A stretch of DNA of 24,814 bases from Desulfobulbaceae bacterium (GTDB taxonomy: Bacteria; Desulfobacterota; Desulfobulbia; Desulfobulbales; SURF-16): contig JANTGB010000003.1 of NCBI GenBank assembly GCA_024763115.1, positions 1 to 24,814 of the forward strand, given 5' to 3'. Numbering within the stretch: the first letter of the stretch is position 1; every line of letters starts with the position of its first letter. The notes under the pieces were generated by a model. That model saw only the letters and a list, made by a program, of their open reading frames with translations, did no database searches and was not told where the DNA came from. This document shows, piece after piece, positions 15,651 through 23,642 of the stretch. A program made the translations under genes and the position numbers.

Positions 15651-16190
15651 TTATTTGGCCGCAGTCTTTCCGGCTTTGCGGACGATATGCTCATTTTCAT
15701 ACCTGATTCCTTTACCTTTATAAGGCTCAGGCTTACGAATATTTCTAATTTTTGCCGCAGTCAACCCCAGAAGCTCTTTATCAATAGATTCTAGTAAAAT
15801 AATATTCTGTTTATCAACCGAGCCACTGACACTTTTCGGCAGCTCAAAAATTACCGGATTCGAATATCCGACATTAAGAGTCAGGGAACTACCTTTAATA
15901 TCAGCTTTATAGCCTACACCTTCAACAGCCAGTTTCTTCTGAAAACCGGTTTCAGTGCCCAGTATCATATTGTTGATCAAGCTTCTGGTCAAACCACTGA
16001 ACGCCTTTGTCCGTTTACTTCTATCCAGGCACTTAACTAATATATTACCATCGGTTATCTCAATTTTTAATTCCGGACGTATATTAATATCAAGTGCACC
16101 CTTTTTACCTGTTACCTTGACATTAGCGCCTTTTATATCAACTTTAACTCCTGTCGGCACAGGGATAGGTTGTTTGCCGATTCTGGACAT
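15651..16190 (-). CDS. rplF: 50S ribosomal protein L6
   Basis: The 179-residue product begins MSRIGKQPIPVPTGVKVDI, carries two repeated L6 domains (about 1-80 and 83-179), and ends with PEPYKGKGIRYENEHIVRKAGKTAAK, the L6 family signature. It binds the sarcin-ricin region near the factor-binding site. GGAG lies 6 nt before the ATG. It follows rpsH by 31 nt. No unusual feature is visible. Confidence 0.97.
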   Translation of the reverse strand: MSRIGKQPIPVPTGVKVDIKGANVKVTGKKGALDINIRPELKIEITDGNILVKCLDRSKRTKAFSGLTRSLINNMILGTETGFQKKLAVEGVGYKADIKGSSLTLNVGYSNPVIFELPKSVSGSVDKQNIILLESIDKELLGLTAAKIRNIRKPEPYKGKGIRYENEHIVRKAGKTAAK

Positions 16191-16221
16191 TATTTTCTCC
16201 GTTTAATATGATGATCAGCCG

Positions 16222-16620
16222 CTACCATACTTCACAAAGCAACTCTCCGCCTACCTGAAGCATACGGGCTTGTGAGCCCGACATAACTCCTTTTGATGTG
16301 GACAGTATAGCTATACCTAAGCCACTCATTACTCTGGGAATTTTATCTGCTTTAACATAAACTCGGCAACCGGGTTTGCTGATCTTGCGCAAGCCTGTAA
16401 TCACCTTATTATTATTTTTGTCATATTTTAAATGAATTTTTAAAATTCCCTGCTTGTCATCTTTAATGACGGAATAACCCTCAATGTAGCCTTCTTTCCG
16501 CAGTATCTCGGCAACACCTTTTTTGAGCAGCGATAGAGGCATATCCGTAGCAGGATAATTAACCATTCCGGCATTTCTAATCCTGGTAAGCATGTCAGCC
16601 AGTGGATCACTCATGGACAT
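16222..16620 (-). CDS. rpsH: 30S ribosomal protein S8
   Basis: The 132-residue product begins MSMSDPLADMLTRIRNAGMV and has the C-terminal PRVMSGLGIAILSTSKGVMSGSQARMLQVGGELLCEVW, the classic S8 signature. S8 binds the 16S central domain and, in E. coli, represses the spc operon at the rplE start; I did not identify such a site here. AAGGAG lies 9 nt before the first ATG, which is favoured over the second ATG two codons later. It follows rpsN by 35 nt. Confidence 0.97.
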   Translation of the reverse strand: MSMSDPLADMLTRIRNAGMVNYPATDMPLSLLKKGVAEILRKEGYIEGYSVIKDDKQGILKIHLKYDKNNNKVITGLRKISKPGCRVYVKADKIPRVMSGLGIAILSTSKGVMSGSQARMLQVGGELLCEVW

Positions 16621-16655
16621 GGTGATTTACTCCTTGAAAACTATTTACCTTAAAT

Positions 16656-16841
16656 TTACCAACTTGACTTGGTGACACCTGTAAGTTCACCATGAGAAGC
16701 CAGATTTCTAAAACAAATTCGGCATATACCGAATTTACGGATAAACCCTCTTGGCCTTCCACACAATGGACAACGATTATAAGCACGTACCTTGAACTTG
16801 GGAGTACGCGAACTTTTTGCTCTTATAGATTTCTTAGCCAA
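16656..16841 (-). CDS. rpsN: 30S ribosomal protein S14, zinc-binding (type Z)
   Basis: Using a TTG start at 16841 the product is exactly 61 residues (MAKKSIRAKS...), the type Z length. Cysteines 24, 27, 40 and 43 (CPLC ... CRIC) bind zinc. The frame is open for 14 codons upstream, but those lie within rplE, and AGGAGG sits 6 nt before this TTG, so the short form is well supported. The start overlaps the rplE end by 8 nt. S14 organises the 30S head. The zinc form is common outside the gamma-proteobacteria. Confidence 0.95.
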   Translation of the reverse strand: MAKKSIRAKSSRTPKFKVRAYNRCPLCGRPRGFIRKFGICRICFRNLASHGELTGVTKSSW

Positions 16842-17400
16842 CCTCTTCCTCCTGAATCTTGTAATTCTTAAACGGCATGCCAAGAACTTTCAAAAGAAAA
16901 CGACCTTCTTCATCTGTTTTAGCGCTGGTGGTAATAGTGATATTAAACCCCTTAATCTTGTCAATCTTATCATAATCGACTTCAGGAAATATAATATGCT
17001 CTTTTATGCCTAAAGAATAGTTGCCTCGACCATCAAAACCTTTAGGGTTAACGCCTCTGAAATCCCGCACCCTTGGCAGAGCAATGTTAACCAGCTTATT
17101 ATAAAAATCATACATCCTGGTACGACGCAGGGTTACCCGACAACCTATAGGCATTCCTTCTCGTAGCTTAAATGTCGCAATAGATTTCTTTGCTCTGGTA
17201 ACAACAGCTTTCTGGCCGGCAATAAGAGTCAATTCCAGAGAAGCACTTTCGACAATTTTAGGATTCTGTACTGCTTCACCCAAACCCATATTCAAGGATA
17301 TCTTTTCTATTCGGGGAACTTCCATTATATTTTTATATCCAAATCTGTTCATAAGTTTGGATATACATTCTTTTTTATAGTATTCCTGTACACCAGCCAT
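16834..17400 (-). CDS. rplE: 50S ribosomal protein L5
   Basis: The ATG at 17400 gives 188 residues beginning MAGVQEYYKKECISKLMNRFGYKN; an in-frame GTG four codons earlier is less likely because GGAG lies 7 nt before the ATG. Family segments include PRIEKISLNMGLGEAVQNPK, AGQKAVVTRAKKSIATFKLREG and GNYSLGIKEHIIFPEVDYDKID. L5 binds 5S rRNA with L18 and touches the P-site tRNA. The C-terminal EEEVG extends a little beyond the usual ~180 residues. It is followed by rpsN with an overlap and preceded by a 127 bp gap after rplX. Confidence 0.96.
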   Translation of the reverse strand: MAGVQEYYKKECISKLMNRFGYKNIMEVPRIEKISLNMGLGEAVQNPKIVESASLELTLIAGQKAVVTRAKKSIATFKLREGMPIGCRVTLRRTRMYDFYNKLVNIALPRVRDFRGVNPKGFDGRGNYSLGIKEHIIFPEVDYDKIDKIKGFNITITTSAKTDEEGRFLLKVLGMPFKNYKIQEEEVG

Positions 17401-17527
17401 AATTGTCTCCACAAAAGACTCTTCAAATTATGTTGCGTAACTGCCGACCCCATGGACGTCCGTCAGCAATTGCCGACGACTTGTAACTGGTTGCTGATCA
17501 CTAAATAATGAGGTGCCCTGTGAGCAT

Positions 17528-17863
17528 TTACGCCTTTGCTTCAATCGCTTCACCGCATCTCTTACAGACACGAACTTTTAAGCCATTTTCCAAGATTTTC
17601 TTTCTGATCCTGACAGGTCTGGCGCATTTTGCGCAAATCAGCATAAGATTTGAAACATGAAGAGGGGCTTCCATATCAATGATTCCACCCTGTTGATTCT
17701 GCATATTAGGCTTGGTATGGCGTTTAACCATATTAATATTTTGAACTTTAACTCTGTAATCACCAGGATAAACCTGAATAATTTTGCCAACCCGGCCCTT
17801 GTCTTTACCAGCTATGACTTCAACCTGATCATTAAGCCTTAAATAATTTTTCCCAGCTTTCAT
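17528..17863 (-). CDS. rplX: 50S ribosomal protein L24, zinc-ribbon type
   Basis: The ATG at 17863 (MKAGKNYLRLNDQVEVIAGK) gives 111 residues; GAGAGG 8 nt upstream decides it over an in-frame start 8 codons earlier. The KOW motif covers about residues 11-40 (DQVEVIAGKDKGRVGKII). Cysteines 77, 80, 100 and 103 (CAKC ... CKRC) suggest a C-terminal zinc ribbon, present in many but not all L24 proteins. L24 is an assembly initiator for the 50S. It follows rplN with a 111 bp gap containing a hairpin. Confidence 0.95.
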   Translation of the reverse strand: MKAGKNYLRLNDQVEVIAGKDKGRVGKIIQVYPGDYRVKVQNINMVKRHTKPNMQNQQGGIIDMEAPLHVSNLMLICAKCARPVRIRKKILENGLKVRVCKRCGEAIEAKA

Positions 17864-17948
17864 CCAAAAAGCCTCTCTATTAATCATTCTCTTTCAAATA
17901 CTTATCAAATGAATTTGAAATTATGATATTTTATTTTTATCCTGCATT

Positions 17949-17979
17949 TATAAGGTTATTAAACATATATAACCTTATA
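17949..17979 (-). other. Perfect 11-bp hairpin at the rplN-rplX junction
   Basis: TATAAGGTTAT (17949-17959) is the exact complement of ATAACCTTATA (17969-17979) with a 9-nt loop. The rplN stop codon (17975-17977) lies inside the stem. No T-run follows on the - strand, so it is more likely an mRNA stability or processing structure than a terminator. Confidence 0.65.
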
Positions 17980-18343
17980 GTACCTCTGGTGCCAGAGAAA
18001 CGATCTTCATAAAGCCTAATGTTCTTAATTCCCTGGCTACAGGGCCAAAAATTCTGGTTCCAACCGGTTCACCGGTTCCGGTCAATACGACGGCTGAATT
18101 ATCATCAAATTTAACCATTGTGTCATCGCCACGTCTAATTTCTTTAGCCGTACGCACTATTACGGCCCGAAGAACTTCTCCTTTTTTTACCTTGGCGTTA
18201 GGAATTGCTTCTTTAACCGTAACAACAATAACATCACCAACACTGGCATATCTTCTTTTACTACCGCCAAGAACCTTAATGCAAAGAAGTTTTTTCGCGC
18301 CTGAGTTATCAGCCACATTAAGTACAGATTCAGTTTGTATCAT
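17975..18343 (-). CDS. rplN: 50S ribosomal protein L14
   Basis: The 122-residue product begins MIQTESVLNVADNSGAKKLLCIKVLGGSKRRYASVGDVIVV, the L14 signature, and ends GPVARELRTLGFMKIVSLAPEVL. Its length is exactly the bacterial norm. L14 lies at the subunit interface and forms bridges to the 30S. GGTGAT lies just before the ATG. The gap to rpsQ upstream is 202 bp and contains a ~90 bp repeat, although these two genes are usually nearly adjacent. Confidence 0.97.
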   Translation of the reverse strand: MIQTESVLNVADNSGAKKLLCIKVLGGSKRRYASVGDVIVVTVKEAIPNAKVKKGEVLRAVIVRTAKEIRRGDDTMVKFDDNSAVVLTGTGEPVGTRIFGPVARELRTLGFMKIVSLAPEVL

Positions 18344-18443
18344 TTTATCACCAGTTAACCCTCAACAATTACCCCTTATCAAGGATTGTAGTATATGCAA
18401 TATTATCTAACACCTTTGACGGTATTATTTTTTAGAACGGCAT

Positions 18444-18533
18444 AAGTGCCTTGGAGTTAATTTCCCGTAAATAGTCATAAAAACAGCTCTCAATTTCTAG
18501 TTTTTTATGACGGCTTTTCAGGAGTAAGGCACT
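18444..18533 (-). repeat. ~90 bp inverted-repeat-bounded element, copy B
   Basis: This is the second copy of the element at 7157-7247, in opposite orientation. The ends are AAGTGCCTTGGAGTTAATTT on the left and GGAGTAAGGCACT on the right. Shared inner blocks are GACTATTTAC-like and ATAAAAAACTAGAAATTGA-like on the - strand. It occupies nearly half of the rpsQ-rplN gap. Confidence 0.75.
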
Positions 18534-18545
18534 AATAAAAATTAC

Positions 18546-18806
18546 CTATACGGCTTTTTCAATAATTTCCCTTAAACGCCAGCGTTTATTTTTACTTAAT
18601 GGACGACATTCTTCAATTTTTACCTGATCGCCTATATTACAGTCATTTTCAGGGTCATCAGCCATATATTTAACATGACGTTTTAAATATTTTCCGTATA
18701 ATTTATGACGAACAAGATTTTTAATCTGGACAACAATTGTTCGATCCATTTTATCACTGACGACTATTCCTGTTTGCGTCTTTCTTTTTTTTCTTAACTC
18801 ACCCAT
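18546..18806 (-). CDS. rpsQ: 30S ribosomal protein S17
   Basis: The ATG at 18806 gives MGELRKKRKTQTGIVVSDKM and 86 residues, matching the family start; an in-frame TTG at 18818 would add four residues and has no ribosome binding site. The core DRTIVVQIKNLVRHKLYGKYLKR and NIGDQVKIEECRPLSKNKRW are typical of S17, an early 16S 5'-domain binder. It follows rpmC by 30 nt. The downstream gap to rplN is unusually long because of the inserted repeat. Confidence 0.94.
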   Translation of the reverse strand: MGELRKKRKTQTGIVVSDKMDRTIVVQIKNLVRHKLYGKYLKRHVKYMADDPENDCNIGDQVKIEECRPLSKNKRWRLREIIEKAV

Positions 18807-18836
18807 CAGTTTTCCCAAGGATTATGTTTTAGTAAA

Positions 18837-19028
18837 TTATTGTAGTTGTTTTTCATTAACAACAGTCATCAGCCTGGCAATATCACTTTTCATTTCCTTG
18901 AGCCTGGCAGTATTTTCAAGTGGACGGATACTGTGCTGAAATTTTAATCTGTTAAACTCGTCTTTCATTTCAATTTCTTTGGCTGAAAGTTCTTCAACAG
19001 TAAATTTACGGAATTCTTCTGCCTTCAT
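18837..19028 (-). CDS. rpmC: 50S ribosomal protein L29
   Basis: The 63-residue product is almost wholly two antiparallel helices: MKAEEFRKFTVEELSAKEIE and the second helix from RPLENTARLKEMKSDIARLM. That is the L29 layout and size. L29 sits at the exit tunnel and helps dock trigger factor and SRP. The start overlaps the rplP stop by 4 nt (ATGA), so the two are probably translationally coupled. Confidence 0.96.
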   Translation of the reverse strand: MKAEEFRKFTVEELSAKEIEMKDEFNRLKFQHSIRPLENTARLKEMKSDIARLMTVVNEKQLQ

Positions 19029-19441
19029 ATAGTTGCGTCCTTAGTTATAACTTTGGTATCAAAGGGCAGTTTGTTGCCGGCAAGCTCAAGTGCCCTTAAG
19101 GCAAGTGTTTCTTCCACACCGGTAAGTTCATAGAGTATTCTGCCGGGTTTTACCACTGCAACCCAATATTCTGGACTTCCCTTGCCTTTTCCCATCCTGG
19201 TTTCCGCAGGTTTCCTGGTAACAGGCTTATCAGGGAATACCCTTATCCACATTTTTCCACCACGCTTAATTGTCCGGTTAATGGTGATACGGGCAGCTTC
19301 TATCTGCTGAGCAGTAATTTTACCACACTGGGTGGCTTTAAGTGCATACTCACCAAAGCTGATCTTTGAGCCTCGGTGCGCTGCGCCCTTCATTCTGCCC
19401 TTCATTTTTTTTCTATATTTTACTTTCTTGGGACTAAGCAT
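19025..19441 (-). CDS. rplP: 50S ribosomal protein L16
   Basis: The 138-residue product begins MLSPKKVKYRKKMKGRMKGA and contains ITAQQIEAARITINRTIKRGGK, PVTRKPAETRMGKGKGSPEYW and ELAGNKLPF, all L16 landmarks. It contacts the A-site tRNA elbow and is needed for peptidyl transferase activity. GAGGA lies before the ATG. The gap upstream to rpsC is 121 bp with a small TCATCATTGATGATGA palindrome and nothing else recognisable. Confidence 0.97.
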   Translation of the reverse strand: MLSPKKVKYRKKMKGRMKGAAHRGSKISFGEYALKATQCGKITAQQIEAARITINRTIKRGGKMWIRVFPDKPVTRKPAETRMGKGKGSPEYWVAVVKPGRILYELTGVEETLALRALELAGNKLPFDTKVITKDATI

Positions 19442-19562
19442 AATATTTCCTCATCATTGATGATGATAATTTATCACATATAATTCCAGATTATGAAAAT
19501 GAGGGGAATTCACCTTCCGGGAGGGCATCAATGATATTCTACAATCACTGTAAATCCAGGGC

Positions 19563-20213
19563 TTACAGAGCCAGTCTTTTTTCTGTCTCTGGAAGAATTT
19601 CTCCTTTGAAAATCCATACCTTTACACCGATAATGCCGTATGTCGTCTTAGCCTCGGCAAAGCCGTAATCAATATCAGCCCTCAGGGTATGCAGAGGCAC
19701 CCTACCTTCTCTATACCATTCCCGACGGGCCATTTCAGCACCTCCTAAACGACCGGAGCAGGAAATCTTAACACCTTTGGCCCCAAACTTCAAGGCGATA
19801 TTTATTGCCTTCTTCATTGCCCGGCGAAAAGCAATTCGACGTACCAGTTGCAGTGCTACATTTTCCGCAACCAGTTGAGCATCGGCTTCAGGACGTCGGA
19901 CTTCCTGAATATCTATCAGGCATTTTCTTTTGGTGAATTTATCAAGATCCTGCTTTAATGCTTCAATTTCAACTCCCTTCTTGCCGATAACAATTCCCGG
20001 CCGGGCCGTATGAAGTTTAACCTTGAGTTTTTCACCTGTTCTGTCAATGTTGATCTTAGAAATACCGGCATGAAAAAGTCTTTTTTTCAGGTACTTTCTA
20101 ATTTTCTGATCTTCAAGTAAATAATCAACATAATTCTTATCAGCATACCAGGTTGATTCCCAGGTTCTGACAATATTTAGACGTAATCCTATGGGATTGA
20201 CTTTCTGGCCCAA
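19563..20213 (-). CDS. rpsC: 30S ribosomal protein S3
   Basis: The 216-residue product begins MGQKVNPIGLRLNIVRTWES. An N-terminal KH domain carries GIVIGKKG (73-80), and the C-terminal S3 domain includes KGVKISCSGRLGGAEMARREWYREGRVPLHTLRADIDYG split over strands. S3 lines the mRNA entry tunnel and helps unwind mRNA. The start is TTG, placed by GGAGG 6 nt upstream and by the exact family N-terminus; an ATG five nt earlier is out of frame. It follows rplV by 81 nt. Confidence 0.96.
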   Translation of the reverse strand: MGQKVNPIGLRLNIVRTWESTWYADKNYVDYLLEDQKIRKYLKKRLFHAGISKINIDRTGEKLKVKLHTARPGIVIGKKGVEIEALKQDLDKFTKRKCLIDIQEVRRPEADAQLVAENVALQLVRRIAFRRAMKKAINIALKFGAKGVKISCSGRLGGAEMARREWYREGRVPLHTLRADIDYGFAEAKTTYGIIGVKVWIFKGEILPETEKRLAL

Positions 20214-20294
20214 ATCATTCCTCCATTTAAGTGACTTGCACTAAGATGATTCTCTTTAATACAGTCTGCCTGTTAACATTTTCATCAGTCGATA

Positions 20295-20630
20295 CTAAAT
20301 TCTTTCATCCAGAACAACTGTAATATGACTGGACCTCTTAAGAATTCTTGTAGCCCGGCCCATGGCTCTTGGTCTAATCCTTTTAAGCATAGGGGCCCCA
20401 TCAACAAATACTGTCTTTACATACAGGTTATCTACATCAATGGCATCATTCTGACTGGCATTAGCAACAGCTGACTCAATAACCTTACGCAAAATTCGCG
20501 CTCCCTTTTTCGGCATGAATCGTAATGTATTGAGAGCCTGCTCAACCTGAGCCCCGCGAACGAGGTCAGACACCAAGCGGGCTTTCTGTGGTGAAATTCG
20601 TATATACCTGGCAACTGCTTTGGCTTCCAT
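20295..20630 (-). CDS. rplV: 50S ribosomal protein L22
   Basis: The 111-residue product begins MEAKAVARYIRISPQKARLV and has the beta-hairpin loop (VFVDGAPMLKRIRPRAMGRA) that extends into the exit tunnel, followed by HITVVLDE. Its length is standard. GGGAG lies 9 nt before the ATG. It is preceded by a 119 bp gap after rpsS that carries a perfect 14-bp inverted repeat. Confidence 0.97.
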   Translation of the reverse strand: MEAKAVARYIRISPQKARLVSDLVRGAQVEQALNTLRFMPKKGARILRKVIESAVANASQNDAIDVDNLYVKTVFVDGAPMLKRIRPRAMGRATRILKRSSHITVVLDERI

Positions 20631-20647
20631 AACTTTTAACTCCCGGC

Positions 20648-20712
20648 TTAACCGTAATACTGCAGATGAATCATGAACCGGATGTAATTTTTCTTATTAG
20701 TATTACGGTTAA
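20648..20712. repeat. 65 bp unit bounded by perfect 14-bp inverted repeats
   Basis: TTAACCGTAATACT (20648-20661) is the exact reverse complement of AGTATTACGGTTAA (20699-20712), with a 37-nt loop. It lies in the rpsS-rplV gap, where few bases are expected. It has no coding content and no T-run. It could be a small mobile repeat or a regulatory RNA hairpin. Confidence 0.7.
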
Positions 20713-20749
20713 TATCACCCTGTTTTCAATCTTAATTACCGACAGATTC

Positions 20750-21025
20750 TTATTTTGATCCCTTTCTGTCACCGGCATGTCCATAAAAGGTCCGAGTAGG
20801 GGCATATTCTCCCATCTTCTGGCCTACCATATTTTCGGTCACAAATACCGGAATAAATTTTCTACCATTATGTACTGCAAAAGTGAGTCCTACCATTTCA
20901 GGTAATATATCTGAGCGTCTGGACCAGGTTTTAATAACCTTTCGTGATCCGGCCTCCCTGGCATATTCAACCTTTTTCATCAAATGCTCGTCAACAAATG
21001 GACCTTTTTTTACCGAACGTCCCAC
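20750..21025 (-). CDS. rpsS: 30S ribosomal protein S19
   Basis: The 91-residue product begins MGRSVKKGPFVDEHLMKKVE and carries TWSRRSDILPEMVGLTFAVHNGRKFIPVFVTENMVGQKMGEYAPTRTF in pieces, the S19 pattern. It sits in the 30S head next to S13. The start codon is GTG with AGGAG 6 nt upstream. It follows rplB by 33 nt in the S10 operon. Confidence 0.96.
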   Translation of the reverse strand: MGRSVKKGPFVDEHLMKKVEYAREAGSRKVIKTWSRRSDILPEMVGLTFAVHNGRKFIPVFVTENMVGQKMGEYAPTRTFYGHAGDRKGSK

Positions 21026-21058
21026 AATTATCTCCTGGATTTATATATCTTAATATGA

Positions 21059-21880
21059 CTAACTTCTTCTCTTGACAATATCCTTGTCTGAAGATTTTCT
21101 TTTTCTGGTTTTAAAACCTTTAGTGGGAACACCCCAGGGAGTACAGGGATGACGACCACCGGAACTTTTACCTTCACCTCCGCCCATAGGATGATCATGC
21201 GGGTTCATGGCAACACCCCGGACACTTGGTCTCTTACCCTTCCAGCGATTCCTGCCCGCCTTGCCGAGTTTCTTACTTTCGTGCTCATTATTTCCAATCT
21301 GGCCGATACAGGCCCGGCATTTACGGTGAAATCTCCTAACCTCACCGGATGGCAATTTAACCAGAACGTAATTACCTTCCTTGGCCATAAGTTGGGCGGA
21401 AACTCCGGCGCTTCGCACCATCTGAGCTCCCTTGCCGATTCTCATTTCAACATTATGAATTATACTTCCCAGGGGGATATTTCCCATAGGAAGACAATTA
21501 CCTATTTTAATATCAACATCTTCTCCAGCTTCAACAACATCTCCTACCTTTATTCCCTGAGGTGATAAAATGTATCTTTTTTCACCATCCGCATAAAAGA
21601 GAAGCGCAATGTTTGCTGAACGGTTTGGATCATATTCAATAGAGGCGATCTTGGCCGGAATATTAACTTTATCCCTTTTAAAATCAATCACCCTGTATTT
21701 TCTTTTATGACCTCCGCCGATATGTCGGGCTGTGATTCGGCCATAATTATTACGTCCCCCGGATTTGCGCAGAGATTTAACTAATTTTTTTTCAGGTTTG
21801 TTTTTTGACAATTCGGGATTAGATATCGTTACTAAGGTCCGTCTACCCGGTGATGTCGGTTTATAGGTTTTTGTTGCCAT
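21059..21880 (-). CDS. rplB: 50S ribosomal protein L2
   Basis: The 273-residue product has the L2 domains: an OB-like N-terminal part with GRNNYGRITARHIGGGHKRK (about 42-61), an SH3-like middle, and the C-terminal catalytic-centre loop MNPHDHPMGGGEGKSSGGRH. The DHPxGGGEG histidine near the peptidyl transferase centre is kept. L2 is among the most conserved ribosomal proteins. The ATG has GGGG upstream. It follows rplW after 131 bp of AT-rich DNA with only short inverted repeats. Confidence 0.97.
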   Translation of the reverse strand: MATKTYKPTSPGRRTLVTISNPELSKNKPEKKLVKSLRKSGGRNNYGRITARHIGGGHKRKYRVIDFKRDKVNIPAKIASIEYDPNRSANIALLFYADGEKRYILSPQGIKVGDVVEAGEDVDIKIGNCLPMGNIPLGSIIHNVEMRIGKGAQMVRSAGVSAQLMAKEGNYVLVKLPSGEVRRFHRKCRACIGQIGNNEHESKKLGKAGRNRWKGKRPSVRGVAMNPHDHPMGGGEGKSSGGRHPCTPWGVPTKGFKTRKRKSSDKDIVKRRS

Positions 21881-22011
21881 TGCAAACCCCGATTATATTA
21901 TTTGCAGCATTTTAATATTCAATGTTTATTCTGTTATAAGGTTGAATAATATTTGCTAACGCAAATAAATACATCCGGATAACAGTAAACTCGGAAAGCC
22001 AGTTTTGTAGA

Positions 22012-22302
22012 TTAAATTTCTTCCAGAAAATCTACACTATGCCCCTCAACCAGAGACACTATTGCCTTTTTCCAGTCTGATCTTCGGCCCATATAACGTC
22101 CCAACCTTTTTTTCTTACCGTGCATGTTAGCGGTTCGAACCTTTTCGACCTCAACATTGAACATCTCTTCTACTGCCTGCTTAATTTCAATTTTATTGGC
22201 TCTGGGATCAACCCTGAATACCAGTTGGTTGGAATCTTCCTGCAGGGCCATACCCTTCTCTGTCAAACATGGTTTTTTTATTATCCCAATCAAGGATTTC
22301 AT
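22012..22302 (-). CDS. rplW: 50S ribosomal protein L23
   Basis: The 96-residue product shows KKPCLTEKGMALQEDSNQLVFRV and FNVEVEKVRTANMHGKKKRLGRYMG, the L23 layout with the loop that reaches into the exit tunnel. L23 docks trigger factor and SRP at the tunnel exit. GAGAGG lies 8 nt before the ATG, and the start overlaps the rplD stop by 4 nt. Confidence 0.97.
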   Translation of the reverse strand: MKSLIGIIKKPCLTEKGMALQEDSNQLVFRVDPRANKIEIKQAVEEMFNVEVEKVRTANMHGKKKRLGRYMGRRSDWKKAIVSLVEGHSVDFLEEI

Positions 22303-22922
22303 GGCTGCAACCTCTCTTCAATTTTGTTCAGACCAGGCTGAACTATAATCAATTTTTTATGCAGCAATATGTCATAAACATTAATTCCGGCAACTGGAAG
22401 AACTTTATATCCCGGAACGTTACGAGATGATCTTTCCAACTTATCATCATGATCCGAGACAACGATCAGGCCATTTTCAATCTCCAGTTTATCCATAATA
22501 TCAACAAATTTTCCGGTCTTGATCTCGTCAAGTTGAAATTTATCAATTACAAGAATATTGTCTTCTGATTGACGGGCGCTGAGCGCCATACGCAAGCCTT
22601 GCTTCCTTACTTTTTTAGTAAGTTTAAAGCCGTAATCTCTGGGCTTAGGGCCAAATACCGTCCCACCACCACGCCAAACAGGTGATCTCCGATTTCCCGC
22701 CCTGGCCCGACCCGTACCTTTTTGCCTGTAGGGCTTTGCGCTGCTGCCGCGCACTTCAGCTCTGGTCTTGGTACAGGCGGTACCCCGTCTGCGTTTAGCC
22801 AGCTGCATGCGCACGACATCATGAAGCAGGTGAGAATCAACATTTACCCCAAATATAGAGTCCTGAAGATCAATCTCACCAACCTTCTCTTTACTGGTGT
22901 TATAAATATCGGTCATTGCCAT
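22299..22922 (-). CDS. rplD: 50S ribosomal protein L4
   Basis: The 207-residue product has the family core RRGTACTKTRAEVRGSSAKPYRQKGTGRARAGNRRSP, the extended loop that lines the exit tunnel, and a C-terminal domain with LPVAGINVYDILLHKKLIIV. L4 is a primary 23S binder and, in some gamma-proteobacteria, represses the S10 operon. Two ATG codons are possible (MAMTDIY); GGA is spaced better for the second, but the difference is two residues. Confidence 0.96.
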   Translation of the reverse strand: MAMTDIYNTSKEKVGEIDLQDSIFGVNVDSHLLHDVVRMQLAKRRRGTACTKTRAEVRGSSAKPYRQKGTGRARAGNRRSPVWRGGGTVFGPKPRDYGFKLTKKVRKQGLRMALSARQSEDNILVIDKFQLDEIKTGKFVDIMDKLEIENGLIVVSDHDDKLERSSRNVPGYKVLPVAGINVYDILLHKKLIIVQPGLNKIEERLQP

Positions 22923-22988
22923 TTTTCCGGCCCCTCACAATTGCGACCTGTTTTCTTTTATATCTAATGCTTACAGTTTGGGATATAG

Positions 22989-23618
22989 CTACTTGGTATA
23001 AATTGTTAAAAGTCCCTGTTTAGCGCCGGGGACACCGCCTTTAACCAGTACAACATTATCCTCTTCCCTGATATCTATAATGATGACATTCTTTTTAGTC
23101 ACATTATTATTACCCATTCGTCCAGGCATTTTCTTACCCTTAATAACCCTGCTTGGCCAGGCGCTGCAACCAATTGAGCCTGGAGCCCGATGAAACATGG
23201 AGCCGTGGGTTTTTCGGCCGCCGTGGAACCCGTGACGTTTAATAACACCCTGAAATCCACGTCCCTTGGTTTTTCCGGTTATATCAACGATGTCTCCGAC
23301 TTTAAATAAATCAGCTAATTTGATTTCCTGTCCTATTTCATATTGATCAGGATCTTCAACCCGAAATTCCCGAATGTAATAAAAACCACCCTTGCCGGCT
23401 TTATTAAAATGACCAAGCATAGGTCTGTTCACCCGCGACTCCCGCTTATTAACAAAACCGACCTGAATAGCCTTATAGCCATCATTCTCATCTGTTTTTT
23501 TCTGCAGGACAACACAGGGACCGGCCTCTATTACCGTCACCCCTACCGCCGAACCTTCTTCAGAATAAAATCGGGTCATTCCGATTTTCTTCCCTAATAT
23601 TCCCATAGTCTTAGGCAT
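22989..23618 (-). CDS. rplC: 50S ribosomal protein L3
   Basis: The 209-residue product begins MPKTMGILGKKIGMTRFYSEEG and has the L3 centre GRGFQGVIKRHGFHGGRKTHGS followed by HRAPGSIGCSAWPSRVIKGKKMPGRMG, the extended loop near the peptidyl transferase centre. L3 initiates 50S assembly. The length is standard. The gap upstream to rpsJ is 264 bp, which is long for the S10 operon, and holds an inverted-repeat unit. Confidence 0.97.
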   Translation of the reverse strand: MPKTMGILGKKIGMTRFYSEEGSAVGVTVIEAGPCVVLQKKTDENDGYKAIQVGFVNKRESRVNRPMLGHFNKAGKGGFYYIREFRVEDPDQYEIGQEIKLADLFKVGDIVDITGKTKGRGFQGVIKRHGFHGGRKTHGSMFHRAPGSIGCSAWPSRVIKGKKMPGRMGNNNVTKKNVIIIDIREEDNVVLVKGGVPGAKQGLLTIYTK

Positions 23619-23642
23619 TGTTCATCCCAACCTTGTAATTTT

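Noticed and set aside
16842..16883. Longer S14 with 14 extra residues
   Set aside because: The extension reads through the end of rplE in another frame; AGGAGG and the exact 61-residue type Z length support the TTG at 16841.
21881..22011. Hairpin in the rplW-rplB gap (TATTCAA / TTGAATA)
   Set aside because: Only 6-7 bp of AT-rich pairing; easily expected by chance.
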